Origin: Methylomonas aurea
Lineage (GTDB): Bacteria > Pseudomonadota > Gammaproteobacteria > Methylococcales > Methylomonadaceae
Assembly (NCBI RefSeq): GCF_024505045.1
Contig: NZ_JANIBM010000001.1
Location: 1-64,000, forward strand
Reading direction: 5' to 3'
DNA length: 64,000 nt
The notes beneath the pieces were generated by a model that did not search any database, was not told the origin of the DNA, and was given only the letters and a program-made list of their open reading frames with translations. Within the stretch, counting starts at the first letter, position 1; each line of letters begins with the position of its first letter. Below are positions 55,289 through 63,824 of this stretch, one piece after another. The position numbers were made by a program, and so were the translations under genes.

Positions 55289-55702
55289 TTATTTCAAATG
55301 CCTGCCCTTGGCGTCTTTATCGATATGGCCGGTAAAAATCAGCACGCCTTCGATAAAGCCCCACATCACGCCGAAACCGCCGGTCCCCAACGTGACCAGG
55401 GTTTGCAACAGGCCCAGCATATAAAACCCGAGATAGATCCGGTGCAGACCGATGGCGCCGAAGGCAATACCCAACAAGGCCGCCAGCATCCGGCTCTTTA
55501 CCGGTTTGGCTTCCATCAAATAAGCGCCGACCGGACTGACTTCGGTGACTTTGCCGTCGTCCTGATCGAAATCAACGTCGTCACCGGCTTTGGGCGGTTC
55601 TTGCGAGGTCCATTGGTCGATATGGAATTCGTAAAACTGGTTTTGGTATTTGATAACGCCGGTTTGGCAGCGTTCATCGTAGCTTTCGATATGTCCTAGC
55701 AT
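55289..55702 (-). CDS. TM2-domain protein with N-terminal cold-shock-like OB fold
   Basis: A 137-residue protein. Residues 1-60 resemble a cold-shock OB fold (YDERCQTGVIKYQNQFYEFH, GDDVDFDQDDGKVTEV), and residues 70-125 form a TM2 domain with two helices (GIAFGAIGLHRIYLGFY, GGFGVMWGFIEGVLIF). TM2 proteins are small membrane proteins of unknown function. It sits between cobT and cobS, with two bases to cobS, so it is probably co-transcribed with the B12 genes, though no link to cobalamin is known. Confidence 0.75.
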   Translation of the reverse strand: MLGHIESYDERCQTGVIKYQNQFYEFHIDQWTSQEPPKAGDDVDFDQDDGKVTEVSPVGAYLMEAKPVKSRMLAALLGIAFGAIGLHRIYLGFYMLGLLQTLVTLGTGGFGVMWGFIEGVLIFTGHIDKDAKGRHLK

Positions 55703-55835
55703 GGGCTAATCCGCGTTTGGTTTGAGTTGTTTTTATTATTCTGCCGCGCCGGAATCGGGGCGGGTATGCGCAGCGCCGGCCATGATACGGGAAAGCGCCA
55801 TGGCCTGCCATCGTCCGCAACGCTCGCCGCGGATT

Positions 55836-56876
55836 TCAGCCTGCGGACACTCCGGCTTCGGCAAAAGTCGCCATTTCGTTATGCAGCCGGCAGGCCATCC
55901 GCAAGATCGGTACCGCCAACGCCGCACCGCTGCCTTCGCCCAGACGCATGTCCATCGTCAACAGCGGCCGGGCTTGCAGCGCCTGCAATACCCGGGCATG
56001 GCCCTTTTCCGCCGAGCAATGGCCGAAGAAAAACCAGGCCGAGCAGTTGGAGTTGAGTTGTGCGGCCAACAACGCGGCGACACTGCTGATGAAGCCGTCG
56101 ACCAAAACCGGCAATCCCTGCTGCGCGGCGGCAATATAAGCGCCGGTCAAAGCGGCAATTTCGAATCCGCCCAAGGTTTGCAGGATGGCAAGCGGCGTGT
56201 CCAACAGCGGGCGGTGGCGTTGCAGCGCGGCCTCGATCAGCGCCGCCTTTCGGTCGATTTGTTCCGGCAGCAGACCGGTCCCGGCGCCGGTAATCTCTGC
56301 GGCCGGCAAACCCAAACAGGCCGCGGCCAAAGCGCTGGCGCTGGTGGTATTGGCGATGCCCATTTCGCCGCCGACGAACAGTTGCGCGCGATTGTTCAGT
56401 GCCCGCGTCAAAGCACGGCGGCCGGCCGCCAGGGCGAATTCCAGTTGCGCAGCGGTCATCGCCGGACTATCGACGAAATTGGCCGTGCCGGCTCCGGCCC
56501 GGTCGGCAATCACGTTCGGCAGCGCCACCGGCTGCAGTAAGCCGGTATCGACCACTTCGAAATCAGCGCCGATTTGCCGCGCCAGCACGTTGACCGCGGC
56601 GCCGCCGGCGGCGAAATTTTTCACCATTTCCGCGGTGACCGCTTGGGGAAAGGCCGATACGCCCTCGGCGGCGACGCCGTGGTCGGCAGCGAAGACGCTG
56701 ATATGGATCCGGTCTATGCTCGGCGCCGCGCGGCGTTGCATCGCCGCCAACCGGGCGGCGCAGTCCTCCAACACGCCCAACGAACCGGGCGGTTTGGTCA
56801 ATTGCTGCTGGCGTTGTTGGGCTTGCAGGTAATAGTCGGCCGCGGGCGCGGCGATCGGCTCGTAGATCCAATTCAT
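55836..56876 (-). CDS. cobT: Nicotinate-nucleotide-dimethylbenzimidazole phosphoribosyltransferase
   Basis: A 346-residue enzyme with the family blocks TKPPGSLGVLEDCA (about 27-40), VFAADHGVAAEGVSAFP, GEMGIANTTSASAL, and MDMRLGEGSGAALA, which contains the catalytic Glu near residue 315. It makes alpha-ribazole phosphate from dimethylbenzimidazole, the product of BluB. The ATG at 56876 gives the usual MNW start, eight bases after cobU stops. Confidence 0.95.
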   Translation of the reverse strand: MNWIYEPIAAPAADYYLQAQQRQQQLTKPPGSLGVLEDCAARLAAMQRRAAPSIDRIHISVFAADHGVAAEGVSAFPQAVTAEMVKNFAAGGAAVNVLARQIGADFEVVDTGLLQPVALPNVIADRAGAGTANFVDSPAMTAAQLEFALAAGRRALTRALNNRAQLFVGGEMGIANTTSASALAAACLGLPAAEITGAGTGLLPEQIDRKAALIEAALQRHRPLLDTPLAILQTLGGFEIAALTGAYIAAAQQGLPVLVDGFISSVAALLAAQLNSNCSAWFFFGHCSAEKGHARVLQALQARPLLTMDMRLGEGSGAALAVPILRMACRLHNEMATFAEAGVSAG

Positions 56877-56884
56877 CGGCGGGA

Positions 56885-57412
56885 TTAAACCTGTTTCAGA
56901 ATTTGCGGCAAACCGGCGGTGACCAGTACCACACGATCGCAAATTTGGGCCAGTTTTTGGTGGAGGAAGCCGGCTTCGTCGACGAAGCGGCGCGTCATCG
57001 GATCGGCGGCGACCACGCCGAGGCCGACTTCGTTGCTGACCAGAATCACCCGCTGGCCGCCAGCGCTCAGTGCCTTACATAGCGCATCACTATGGTCGCG
57101 GTAACGCTCCGCCTGCAGATGGCCTTGTTTGTCGAACAACACGTTGCACAGCCACAAGGTCAGGCAATCCACCAGCAGGCAGTGGCGGCGGCCGGCGGCT
57201 TCGCTAACCACGCGCGCCAAATCCAGCGGTTCTTCGACGGTTGTCCAATCGGTCGGCCGCCGCTGCCGGTGGTGGTCTATCCGCGCCCGCATTTCGGCGT
57301 CGCCGGCTTCGGCCGTCGCCACATAAACTACCGGCAAACCGCTGGCCAGGGCCTGCTGCTCGGCATAGCGGCTCTTGCCGGAACGGGCGCCGCCCAGCAC
57401 CAATTCAATCAT
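56885..57412 (-). CDS. cobU: Adenosylcobinamide kinase / guanylyltransferase
   Basis: A 175-residue bifunctional enzyme with the N-terminal P-loop LVLGGARSGKSRYAEQ (residues 4-19), the guanylylation-site region RIDHHRQRRPTDWTTVEEP (about 44-62), DCLTLWLCN and VSNEVGLGVVA. It phosphorylates adenosylcobinamide and adds GMP, activating it for CobS. It overlaps the upstream universal stress gene by eight bases, so it is probably transcribed from that gene's promoter or further up. Confidence 0.95.
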   Translation of the reverse strand: MIELVLGGARSGKSRYAEQQALASGLPVVYVATAEAGDAEMRARIDHHRQRRPTDWTTVEEPLDLARVVSEAAGRRHCLLVDCLTLWLCNVLFDKQGHLQAERYRDHSDALCKALSAGGQRVILVSNEVGLGVVAADPMTRRFVDEAGFLHQKLAQICDRVVLVTAGLPQILKQV

Positions 57413-57848
57413 CGGCCAGGCGTACCGCCAGCACGTCGCATTTGGCGTGGTGCAACACGCCGTTGGCAGTGGAGCCCAACAACAGGGCCAGGCCGTGGCG
57501 GCCGTGCGAGCCGACCACGATCAAATCGACTCGGTTTTCCACCGCGACGCGAACGATTTCCAGTTTCGGGCTGCCCATCTCCAGCCATTGCCGCTCGGCG
57601 GGTACGCCCAATTTTTCGCCCAATTCGGCCAGCCGTTTTTTCGTGGCTTCGATCAGTTCCTGGGTCAAGTCGACGTCGAACGGAATCATCGGCCCGTAGG
57701 CCGGATCGGTAATCGGTAGGTTATCGACCACATGCACCAGGCTGAGTTGCGCCTGGTTTTGCTCGGCGAGACGTTTGGCTTTTTCCGCGACTTGCTGACC
57801 GTGTTCGAAAAAATCGGCGGCCAGGAGGATGTGTTTGTACAAGGTCAT
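57405..57848 (-). CDS. UspA-family universal stress protein
   Basis: A 147-residue single-domain universal stress protein: start YKHILLAADFFEHGQQ and the ATP-binding-type end VVGSHGRHGLALLLGSTANGVLHHAKCDVLAV (G-x2-G-x9-G-S/T arrangement). It likely binds ATP and is induced under stress. A GGAG site precedes the ATG. Placement directly before cobU looks incidental, but the overlap implies co-translation. Confidence 0.9.
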   Translation of the reverse strand: MTLYKHILLAADFFEHGQQVAEKAKRLAEQNQAQLSLVHVVDNLPITDPAYGPMIPFDVDLTQELIEATKKRLAELGEKLGVPAERQWLEMGSPKLEIVRVAVENRVDLIVVGSHGRHGLALLLGSTANGVLHHAKCDVLAVRLADD

Positions 57849-57861
57849 ATGGGCTCCAGAG

Positions 57862-58368
57862 TTAATCGGCGGCGGGTCCGGCGAATAATAAGGTCATTAC
57901 TTGCGAGGAAATCAGTATATATAAAAACGCCAACGCCAAGCCGAAAAGCAAGGGCCGATCCAGCGCATTACGGAAGATATGGCCGTTGACCAACCAATGC
58001 CAGATCATCATGCCCATCACGGCAATGAAAGCAACGTCGCCGATCTGGGTCTGCAGGCTGGCCACGGCCGGAATCGCACATAGACTGATCACGGCGTCGG
58101 TACCCAGCAAGGCGGTAAAGGTCTGCGGAAACCGCGCGGTTTTGCCGGCAAAATACAGCAGCGGATAACAAAACCCGACCAGCAACGCCGTTTCCACCGC
58201 GATCTGGGCAATAGCTTTGCTCCAGGAACCGTCCAGCAGCAGAATCAACAGATTCACGCCGATATAGGGCACGAATACCAGCCGGTACAACACCGGCGCG
58301 GCCGGTACATCCTGCGGACCTTTGCGCAGGATGGTAATCTCGAAAAACAACACGATCAGTTGATACAT
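57862..58368 (-). CDS. Multi-helix membrane protein, function unknown
   Basis: A 168-residue protein with about five hydrophobic helices. The pattern suggests the Yip1-like family (KGPQDVPAAPVLYRLVF and IGVNLLILLLDGSW are reminiscent), but this is uncertain. The ATG at 58368 lies within the end of the ABC-F gene, with GGAG upstream, so it is translationally coupled to it. It is followed 13 bases later by the universal stress gene. Confidence 0.65.
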   Translation of the reverse strand: MYQLIVLFFEITILRKGPQDVPAAPVLYRLVFVPYIGVNLLILLLDGSWSKAIAQIAVETALLVGFCYPLLYFAGKTARFPQTFTALLGTDAVISLCAIPAVASLQTQIGDVAFIAVMGMMIWHWLVNGHIFRNALDRPLLFGLALAFLYILISSQVMTLLFAGPAAD

Positions 58369-58370
58369 GG

Positions 58371-60260
58371 TCACTCCGCTTGTTGTAGGTTTTCCTCCGC
58401 GGCCAGCCAATCCATCTCGGCTTGTTCCAGCGCGCTGTCGATCTGGCTTTTGCGGCTTAGCAGCTGTTTTAATTGTTCCTTGTGTTGGTCGGCATAAATC
58501 GCCGGATCCGCCAGCATTTCCTCCAGATCCCGTTGTTGCTGGTGAAACTTTTCCACCGCCGCTTCGGCTTTTTTGACCGCATCCAGCAGCGGCTTCAGCC
58601 GTTGCCGGCGCTCGGCATCCTGCTTGCGCTGGTCTTTGCGCGATACGTTGCTGGCCGGTTCGCTACCGGCAGCAGGTTCGTCCGCAGCCTTCTTCTGCTC
58701 CGCCAGCCATTGCTTGTAATCGTCTAGATCTCCGTCGAAAGGCTGCAGCCGGCAACCGGCCACCAACAGCAATTGATCGGTGACCGAACGTAGCAAGTGC
58801 CGGTCGTGGGAGACCACCACCAGCGCCCCCTGGTATTCCTGCAAGGCCACACTCAGGGCGTGGCGCATTTCCAGATCCAGGTGGTTGGTCGGTTCGTCCA
58901 GCAACAGCAGATTCGGATTTTGATAGACCAGCATCGCCAGCACCAGCCGGGCTTTTTCGCCGCCGGAAAATGGCCCGACCGGATCGTTAACCTTGTCGCC
59001 GCGAAAATCGAAGCCGCCCAGGAAATTGCGCAAATCCTTCTCGGTGGCCTGTTTGTCCAGTTGCTGCAGATGCCACAGCGGGCTTTCCTCCAGCCGCAGC
59101 AATTCGAGCTGGTGCTGGGCGAAATAGCCGATGTTCAAATCCTGGGCGGTCTGCAGCTTACCAGCCAAAGCCGGCATTTGCCCGGACAATACTTTGATCA
59201 GGCTGGATTTGCCGGCACCGTTGGGGCCGAGCAGGCCGATCCTGTCGCCGGGCGAGATCGACAGACTGGCGTTTTTGATCACCACCTTGTCGGCGTAACC
59301 GATGTCGGCTTCCTCGATCTTCAATAGCGGATTCGGCATCCGTTTCGGCGGCGGAAAGGCGAATCCGAAGGGCGAATCGACATGGGCCTGAGCGATGATT
59401 TCCATCCGCTCCAGCGCCTTGATCCGGCTTTGCGCCTGGCGGGCCTTGGTGGCTTTGGCTTTGAAGCGGTCGATGAAGCTCTGGATGTGGGCAATCTCGC
59501 GCTGCTGCTTTTCGAAGGCGGATTGCTGCTGCGCCAGTTTTTCGGCCCGCATCCGCTCGAAGTCGGAATAGTTGCCGGTATAGATCTCGGCCTTGCCTTG
59601 TTCGATATGAACGATGTGGTCGGTGATCGCATCCAGAAAGTCGCGGTCGTGCGAAATCAGCAACAGCGTGCCGGGATATTTGACCAGCCAGTCCTGCAAA
59701 TAAATCACGGCGTCCAGATCCAGGTGGTTGGTGGGTTCGTCCAGCAACAACACGTCGGAGCGGCACATCAGGGCCTGGGCCAGATTCAGCCGCATCCGCC
59801 AGCCGCCGGAAAACGAACTGACCGGCCTGGCTTCCTGCTCGCTGGTAAAACCCAGGCCGTTCAACAGCCGCGAGGCGCGTGCTTGGGCAGTGTAGCCACC
59901 GGCGTGTTCCAGTGCCGCATGCAATTCGGCCAGCTTCAAACCGTCGTGCGCTTGCTCCGCCGCGGCCAACTCGGCCTGCAGCCGGCGCAAGGCCTGATCG
60001 CCGTCCAGCACGTAATCGATCGCCGAACACGGCAATGCCGGGGTTTCCTGGGCGACATGAGCGATTTCCAGATTCGGCGGCAGCGAGAACTCGCCTTCGT
60101 CGGCATGCAACTCGCCGCGCAACAGCGCGAACAAGCTGGATTTGCCGGCACCATTGGCGCCGGTCAAGCCGATTTTCTGGCCTTTATGAATGGTGAAAGA
60201 CGCCCCGCTGAACAGTTGGCGGCTGCCGCGGCGAATCGCGATGTTTTTGAAATTGAGCAT
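58371..60260 (-). CDS. ABC-F family ATPase (YheS/Uup type)
   Basis: A 629-residue soluble protein with two ABC domains: Walker A GANGAGKSS and GPNGAGKSS, signatures SFSGGWRMRLNLAQAL and PFSGGEKARLVLAML, and Walker B LLLDEPTNHLDLD repeated. The linker between domains is long and charged, and a C-terminal coiled coil (about 540-625) follows. ABC-F proteins act on the ribosome to resolve stalled states. The layout matches YheS more than EttA. The ATG at 60260 gives the typical MLNFKNIAIRRG start. Confidence 0.9.
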   Translation of the reverse strand: MLNFKNIAIRRGSRQLFSGASFTIHKGQKIGLTGANGAGKSSLFALLRGELHADEGEFSLPPNLEIAHVAQETPALPCSAIDYVLDGDQALRRLQAELAAAEQAHDGLKLAELHAALEHAGGYTAQARASRLLNGLGFTSEQEARPVSSFSGGWRMRLNLAQALMCRSDVLLLDEPTNHLDLDAVIYLQDWLVKYPGTLLLISHDRDFLDAITDHIVHIEQGKAEIYTGNYSDFERMRAEKLAQQQSAFEKQQREIAHIQSFIDRFKAKATKARQAQSRIKALERMEIIAQAHVDSPFGFAFPPPKRMPNPLLKIEEADIGYADKVVIKNASLSISPGDRIGLLGPNGAGKSSLIKVLSGQMPALAGKLQTAQDLNIGYFAQHQLELLRLEESPLWHLQQLDKQATEKDLRNFLGGFDFRGDKVNDPVGPFSGGEKARLVLAMLVYQNPNLLLLDEPTNHLDLEMRHALSVALQEYQGALVVVSHDRHLLRSVTDQLLLVAGCRLQPFDGDLDDYKQWLAEQKKAADEPAAGSEPASNVSRKDQRKQDAERRQRLKPLLDAVKKAEAAVEKFHQQQRDLEEMLADPAIYADQHKEQLKQLLSRKSQIDSALEQAEMDWLAAEENLQQAE

Positions 60261-60436
60261 GGTTGTGGCAAAAACGGTCGGCTTGGCGACATGCCGCGCC
60301 GGGATCGCGATTTTAGCGCGGGACGCCGATTGGGGTGTGACGGATTTTTCGCTTCGGCGCCAACCCAAGGCCGACGGGCCTTGCCGGACGGTCCCGCAAT
60401 CCGCTGATGTTCGGCAAAGGCCACCGCAAAAATTGT

Positions 60437-60467
60437 TTGACCTTGCCACGGTGGTAAGCCGAACACT
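60437..60467 (+). promoter_or_regulatory. CueR-type promoter of the copA remnant
   Basis: TTGACC (-35, 60437-60442) and AACACT (-10, 60462-60467) are separated by 19 bases, the long spacer typical of MerR-family promoters. The spacer holds the dyad CTTGCCAC/GTGGTAAG (60442-60458, one mismatch), like copper-responsive CueR sites. It lies 35 bases before the ATG at 60502. Confidence 0.7.
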
Positions 60468-60501
60468 GCCAGCACAGTCAAACAACACTGGAGAAGCGAT
60501 C

Positions 60502-61680
60502 ATGTCGACACCCCATACCGAACACCATACCGAACACCCTACCGATCATACGCTGACGCTGGCGATAGCCGGCATGACCTGCGCCTCCTGTGCCGGGCGG
60601 GTCGAACAAGCCCTGGCTAAAGTCGCCGGGGTGCGCCAGGCCCGAGTCAATCTGGCCGGCGAGATCGCCATCGTCAGCGGCGATGCGCTGGACCTCGAGC
60701 GGTTGCAGCAAGCCGTCGCCAAAGCCGGTTATCGGGCCCTGCCCGGACAGTATCGAGCTAAGTCCGATTCGGAACGCCAACCCGGCATATCAGTAATGTT
60801 GTCGGCCGTATTATCGTTGCCATTGGCGCCGCCGATGCTGTTGGAACCCTTCGGTTTGCATCCGATGCTGCCGGGCTGGCTACAGCTGTGTTTTGCCAGC
60901 ACGGTTCAATTCGGCTTGGGTGGAGGGTTTTACCGGTCGGGCTGGAAGGCCTTGCGGTCCGGCAGCATTGATGGCCGGCACCGGAATCGCCGCCCCCCAC
61001 GGGATTTTGATCAAAAATGCGGAGGTATTGGCGCTTGCGCACCGGATCTCCACCGTGATCTTCGATAAAACCGGAACCTTGACCGAGGGCAAAGCCAATC
61101 TGGTGGAAACCGTCGCCGTCGGTATCGACCGGAACCGGATATTGCAGTTGGCCGCCTCGCTACAGCAAGGCAGCGTGCATCCGTTGGCGAAAGCCGTGCT
61201 CGAAAAGGCGGGCCGGCTGAAGATCGACCCGCTGCCGGCGCTAGCGGTCAAGGCCATCCCGGATCGCGGCCTGTCCGGACGCGTCGACAATCTTGACCTG
61301 GTGCTGGGCAGCAGTCGCTGGGTGAGCGAATTCGGCGCCGACTTGGCGGGACTGGCCGCGCATGCGAAAAATCTGGAAAATCAAGGTTACAGTATTTCCT
61401 GGCTGGCGACGTCCGCGCCGCAGACAATCGTGCTGGGCATGATGGCGTTCGGCGACAAACTCAGGCCGAATGCATATCCGGCAATCAAACAGTTGCAAGC
61501 TTTGAATCTGCACGCGGTGCTGTTGAGCGGAGATAATCGCGGCAGCGCCAGAGCCGTCGGCCAGGCCCTGGGCATCCGCGACGTCGGCGACGGCGACGGC
61601 ATCAACGATGCCCCGGCACTGAGTATTGCGGCAACGCGCCGATCCGCATTTGACGGCATTGGATTTTGGGGGAACAAGCG
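60502..61680 (+). pseudogene. copA: Broken copper-exporting P-type ATPase (copA remnant)
   Basis: Intact CopA proteins have about 750-800 residues. Here only pieces remain. The first frame (60502-about 60960) encodes a His-rich start, the copper-binding GMTCASCAGRVEQAL domain and the first helices, to GGFYRSGWKALRSGS. The next piece is in another frame (about 60970-61680). It resumes at MAGTGIAAPHGILIKNAEVL, with the intact phosphorylation motif DKTGTLTEGKA, and runs to GDGINDAPAL. The actuator domain and the CPC helix are missing. About 25 residues before GDGINDAPAL are also gone, and the end is lost, replaced by unrelated residues before cueR. The product cannot transport copper. Confidence 0.85.
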
Positions 61681-62073
61681 ATGAACATTAGCCAAGCGGC
61701 AAGTTTGACCGGCGTCTCGGCCAAAATGATCCGCCATTATGAAAGCATCGGCCTGATCAGAAAAAGCGCGCGCAGCGTTTCCGGCTACCGGATCTATCGG
61801 GAGGATGACCTGCAGGTGTTACGCATGATCAAACGCGCCCGCCATTTGGGCTTCTCGCTGGAACAGATTCGGGAATTGGTCTCGCTGTGGCAAGATCCGG
61901 CCCGGGCCAGCGCCGACGTCAAAGCGATCGCCCGGGCTCACATCGCCGACTTGAATCGCCGCATCGCCGAGTTGAGCGAGATGCGCGATATCCTCGCGCA
62001 ATTGACTCAGAACTGTAGCGGCGATGCCATGCCGGATTGCCCGATCATCGATACCTTGGCCTCAAGCGGCTGA
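61681..62073 (+). CDS. cueR: CueR-like copper-responsive MerR regulator
   Basis: A 130-residue MerR-family regulator. The N-terminal helix-turn-helix is MNISQAASLTGVSAKMIRHYESIGLI, then SGYRIYREDDLQVLRMIKRAR, and a dimerisation helix. The C-terminal Cys pair typical of CueR is present: the first in LTQNCSGDAMP and the second in DCPII, eight residues later. CueR activates copA in response to Cu(I). The gene directly follows the copA remnant, as usual, and its last 12 bases overlap the convergent PEP-CTERM gene. Confidence 0.9.
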   Translation: MNISQAASLTGVSAKMIRHYESIGLIRKSARSVSGYRIYREDDLQVLRMIKRARHLGFSLEQIRELVSLWQDPARASADVKAIARAHIADLNRRIAELSEMRDILAQLTQNCSGDAMPDCPIIDTLASSG

Positions 62074-62904
62074 CCGATTGGTCGGCGCCAAGCTTTTTCG
62101 GCGGAAACCGCCGGCCAATGTTACTGCTGCGCCGGTCAAAAACAACGGCAACACCGCCGGCAACGGCACCGGTTGAATCGGAACGCCGAACGTGCCGGAC
62201 TCGGAGGCGGCGATCTCCACCCCTTGCGGCAGAATCAGATTCAGTGTCGCGGTGTTGTTCAAGGCGCCGGTGATGATGGCGTTCGGATCGACCGCGAATA
62301 TCGTGAAGCTCAACAAGGCGCCGATATCGGCGTCGACGTTGCCGGTAAAAGTTTTGGTCACCGACAAGGTATCGCTGAAGGCGCCGTCGCTACTATAAAA
62401 GCTGGAGTCGAAGGCATCGGCGCCGCTGGTCGGTCCGAAATTGATCGAAGCGAAGCCGTTGGCGCTGCCGCCTACGATGCTCAAGATGCCGTCCACTTGC
62501 AGTTCGAAAGTCACCTCGTAAGGCGTAGCCAGGTCGGAGTGCAGGGAAATCACGTCGTCCAATTCGGCGCGAGCGCTGAGTACGCCGATTTCACCGTTGG
62601 CTTTAGCGTCTTGCGCGGTATTGTCGATTTGGCCGAACACCTTCAACTCCAGCAGGCCGATATCGGCCGAGGCACTGTAATAGAAGGCGCCGTTCGGATC
62701 GCCGGCCTGGACCGCGACGACCGACCGGTCGAACGGCGTACCGGGCGGACTGGGTTCGGCATCCGCGGTCACATTTTCGCGAACGAAATTGCCGTCCAAA
62801 TCGGTATAACCGGCCGCCGCGATTTGGGAGACGGCGTGGGCGGATAAACTGAAGCAGGCTAGCAAGCCGCCGTAAAGCAGGGAATAAGCGCTAGGGTTTC
62901 GCAT
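62062..62904 (-). CDS. PEP-CTERM-type secreted protein
   Basis: A 280-residue protein with a signal peptide (1-25), a beta-rich body and a C-terminal sorting signal VPLPAVLPLFLTGAAVTLAG followed by FRRKSLAP. It is the third exosortase substrate of the window. A GGAGGA site precedes the ATG. The end overlaps cueR by 12 bases on the opposite strand. The body function is unknown. Confidence 0.83.
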   Translation of the reverse strand: MRNPSAYSLLYGGLLACFSLSAHAVSQIAAAGYTDLDGNFVRENVTADAEPSPPGTPFDRSVVAVQAGDPNGAFYYSASADIGLLELKVFGQIDNTAQDAKANGEIGVLSARAELDDVISLHSDLATPYEVTFELQVDGILSIVGGSANGFASINFGPTSGADAFDSSFYSSDGAFSDTLSVTKTFTGNVDADIGALLSFTIFAVDPNAIITGALNNTATLNLILPQGVEIAASESGTFGVPIQPVPLPAVLPLFLTGAAVTLAGGFRRKSLAPTNRSAA

Positions 62905-63236
62905 TGGGAATCCTCCTGAAAGTTGCAGGTAAAGGCCAAACGGCAGCGATAGTCTAACGCGCGGGAATAGCGAATAATATGTTAGCTATTTCACATTTTA
63001 TGTCCGAATTTACTGACTTGATCTATGCCTTATGCAGGCCTGAAATCGATCGGAAATAAACCAAAGGCAAAGCCGGCAGGAATGGGATTGGAAAGCTATG
63101 GCGCTTGGAATGCGAGGGAATGAGGGGGATCGACCCGTTGCTGCCTATCGCCCAACGTGATTCAATGACAGCGTTTGAATCGTTACCAGTCATCGCTGCC
63201 TATCATTGATGATATACAGAACTTTTTAATTACTAG
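62905..63236. other. Junction region between chromosomal genes and the cassette array
   Basis: A 332-base gap. It must contain the promoter of the minus-strand PEP-CTERM gene. It has no visible integron integrase gene. From about 63150 it holds an inverted repeat (separate entry), and it ends at the GTTAGGA core site (63236-63242), where cassette DNA begins. Confidence 0.5.
63150..63188. repeat. attC-like inverted repeat before the first cassette
   Basis: GCCCAAC (63150-63156, fits RYYYAAC) and GTTACCA (63182-63188) flank GATTCAA (63159-63165) and TTGAATC (63175-63181), which pair perfectly. AAC and GTT extend the stem past a GT bulge. The arrangement resembles a short or decayed attC, but 39 bases is below the usual minimum. 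Confidence 0.35.
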
Positions 63237-63796
63237 TTAGGACTTTGCAATGCCGCCACTTCCAGATCTAGTCGTTGGTGCGTTTCTAGCATTGCTTGGC
63301 GTCCTTGTTTCGCAACTCGTAGCCATGATCCAAGCGCGTCTAGAACGCGAACACAAACGCGATGTGCTCTTGCGAACCAAGTACGAAGAACTTGGGGCTC
63401 ATTTCCTTGAGTCAATGAAACTTCCACATACCTTAATGACAGCGGAGAGTACCGAAGACATTCTCGCTTTAACGCATCAAGCATCTGGGAATCATGCGCA
63501 TCTGCTGGCCATGATTTACTTCCCGAGACTTCGAGAGTCAACCGGGAAGTACATAGAGTCATATTCACAGCTTTGTCTTGCGGCAGCCGAATTACACAAC
63601 CCGGACGACAAGCGTCCTCTCGGAATGCAAGTTTTCGATAAACCGTCCTATATCTCGGCTCGCAATGCTCACATTGCCGCGCGAGATTTCCTGCAAGAAC
63701 AAATTGAACGTTATGCCGACACATACGCAAAGTCCTAACCCTGCGGTCCACCGGACGCTGCGCGATAAAGCCGTGCAGCGTCCGGTGACCTCCACG
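63237..63796 (+). mobile_element. Integron gene cassette
   Basis: The element runs from the base after the G of GTTAGGA (63236-63242) to the G of GTTATGC (63796-63802). Its attC begins with TCCTAAC (63733-63739), the exact reverse complement of GTTAGGA, as expected when a cassette circle recombines. It carries one gene in the usual orientation and has a 13-bp attC stem. Confidence 0.82.
63250..63738 (+). CDS. Cassette-encoded membrane-anchored protein, function unknown
   Basis: A 162-residue protein with one N-terminal transmembrane segment (about residues 7-28, VVGAFLALLGVLVSQLVAMI), followed by a charged, helical cytoplasmic part (REHKRDVLLRTKYEELGAHF, LRESTGKYIESYSQLCLAAAE). No family is recognised. 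Base composition is lower in GC and codon use differs from chromosomal neighbours, which fits cassette origin. Its stop codon lies inside the attC start. The ATG is only seven bases after the cassette core site, with AGGA just upstream, typical for cassette genes. The overall look recalls small helical membrane proteins carried in cassettes. Confidence 0.75.
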   Translation: MPPLPDLVVGAFLALLGVLVSQLVAMIQARLEREHKRDVLLRTKYEELGAHFLESMKLPHTLMTAESTEDILALTHQASGNHAHLLAMIYFPRLRESTGKYIESYSQLCLAAAELHNPDDKRPLGMQVFDKPSYISARNAHIAARDFLQEQIERYADTYAKS

Positions 63797-63802
63797 TTAT
63801 GC
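63733..63802 (+). other. attC recombination site
   Basis: A 70-base attC: TCCTAAC (63733-63739), a 13-bp perfect stem CACCGGACGCTGC (63749-63761) with GCAGCGTCCGGTG (63775-63787), a 13-base loop, and GTTATGC (63796-63802). Core-site orientation and stem-loop form are diagnostic of integron cassettes. Confidence 0.88.
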
Positions 63803-63824
63803 AGTCAGCCAACAGGAGACACGA

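Noticed and set aside
63233-63751. 172-residue minus-strand frame across the first cassette
   Set aside because: It runs across both cassette ends and the attC site. The plus-strand frame fits the cassette boundaries and the usual orientation relative to attC.
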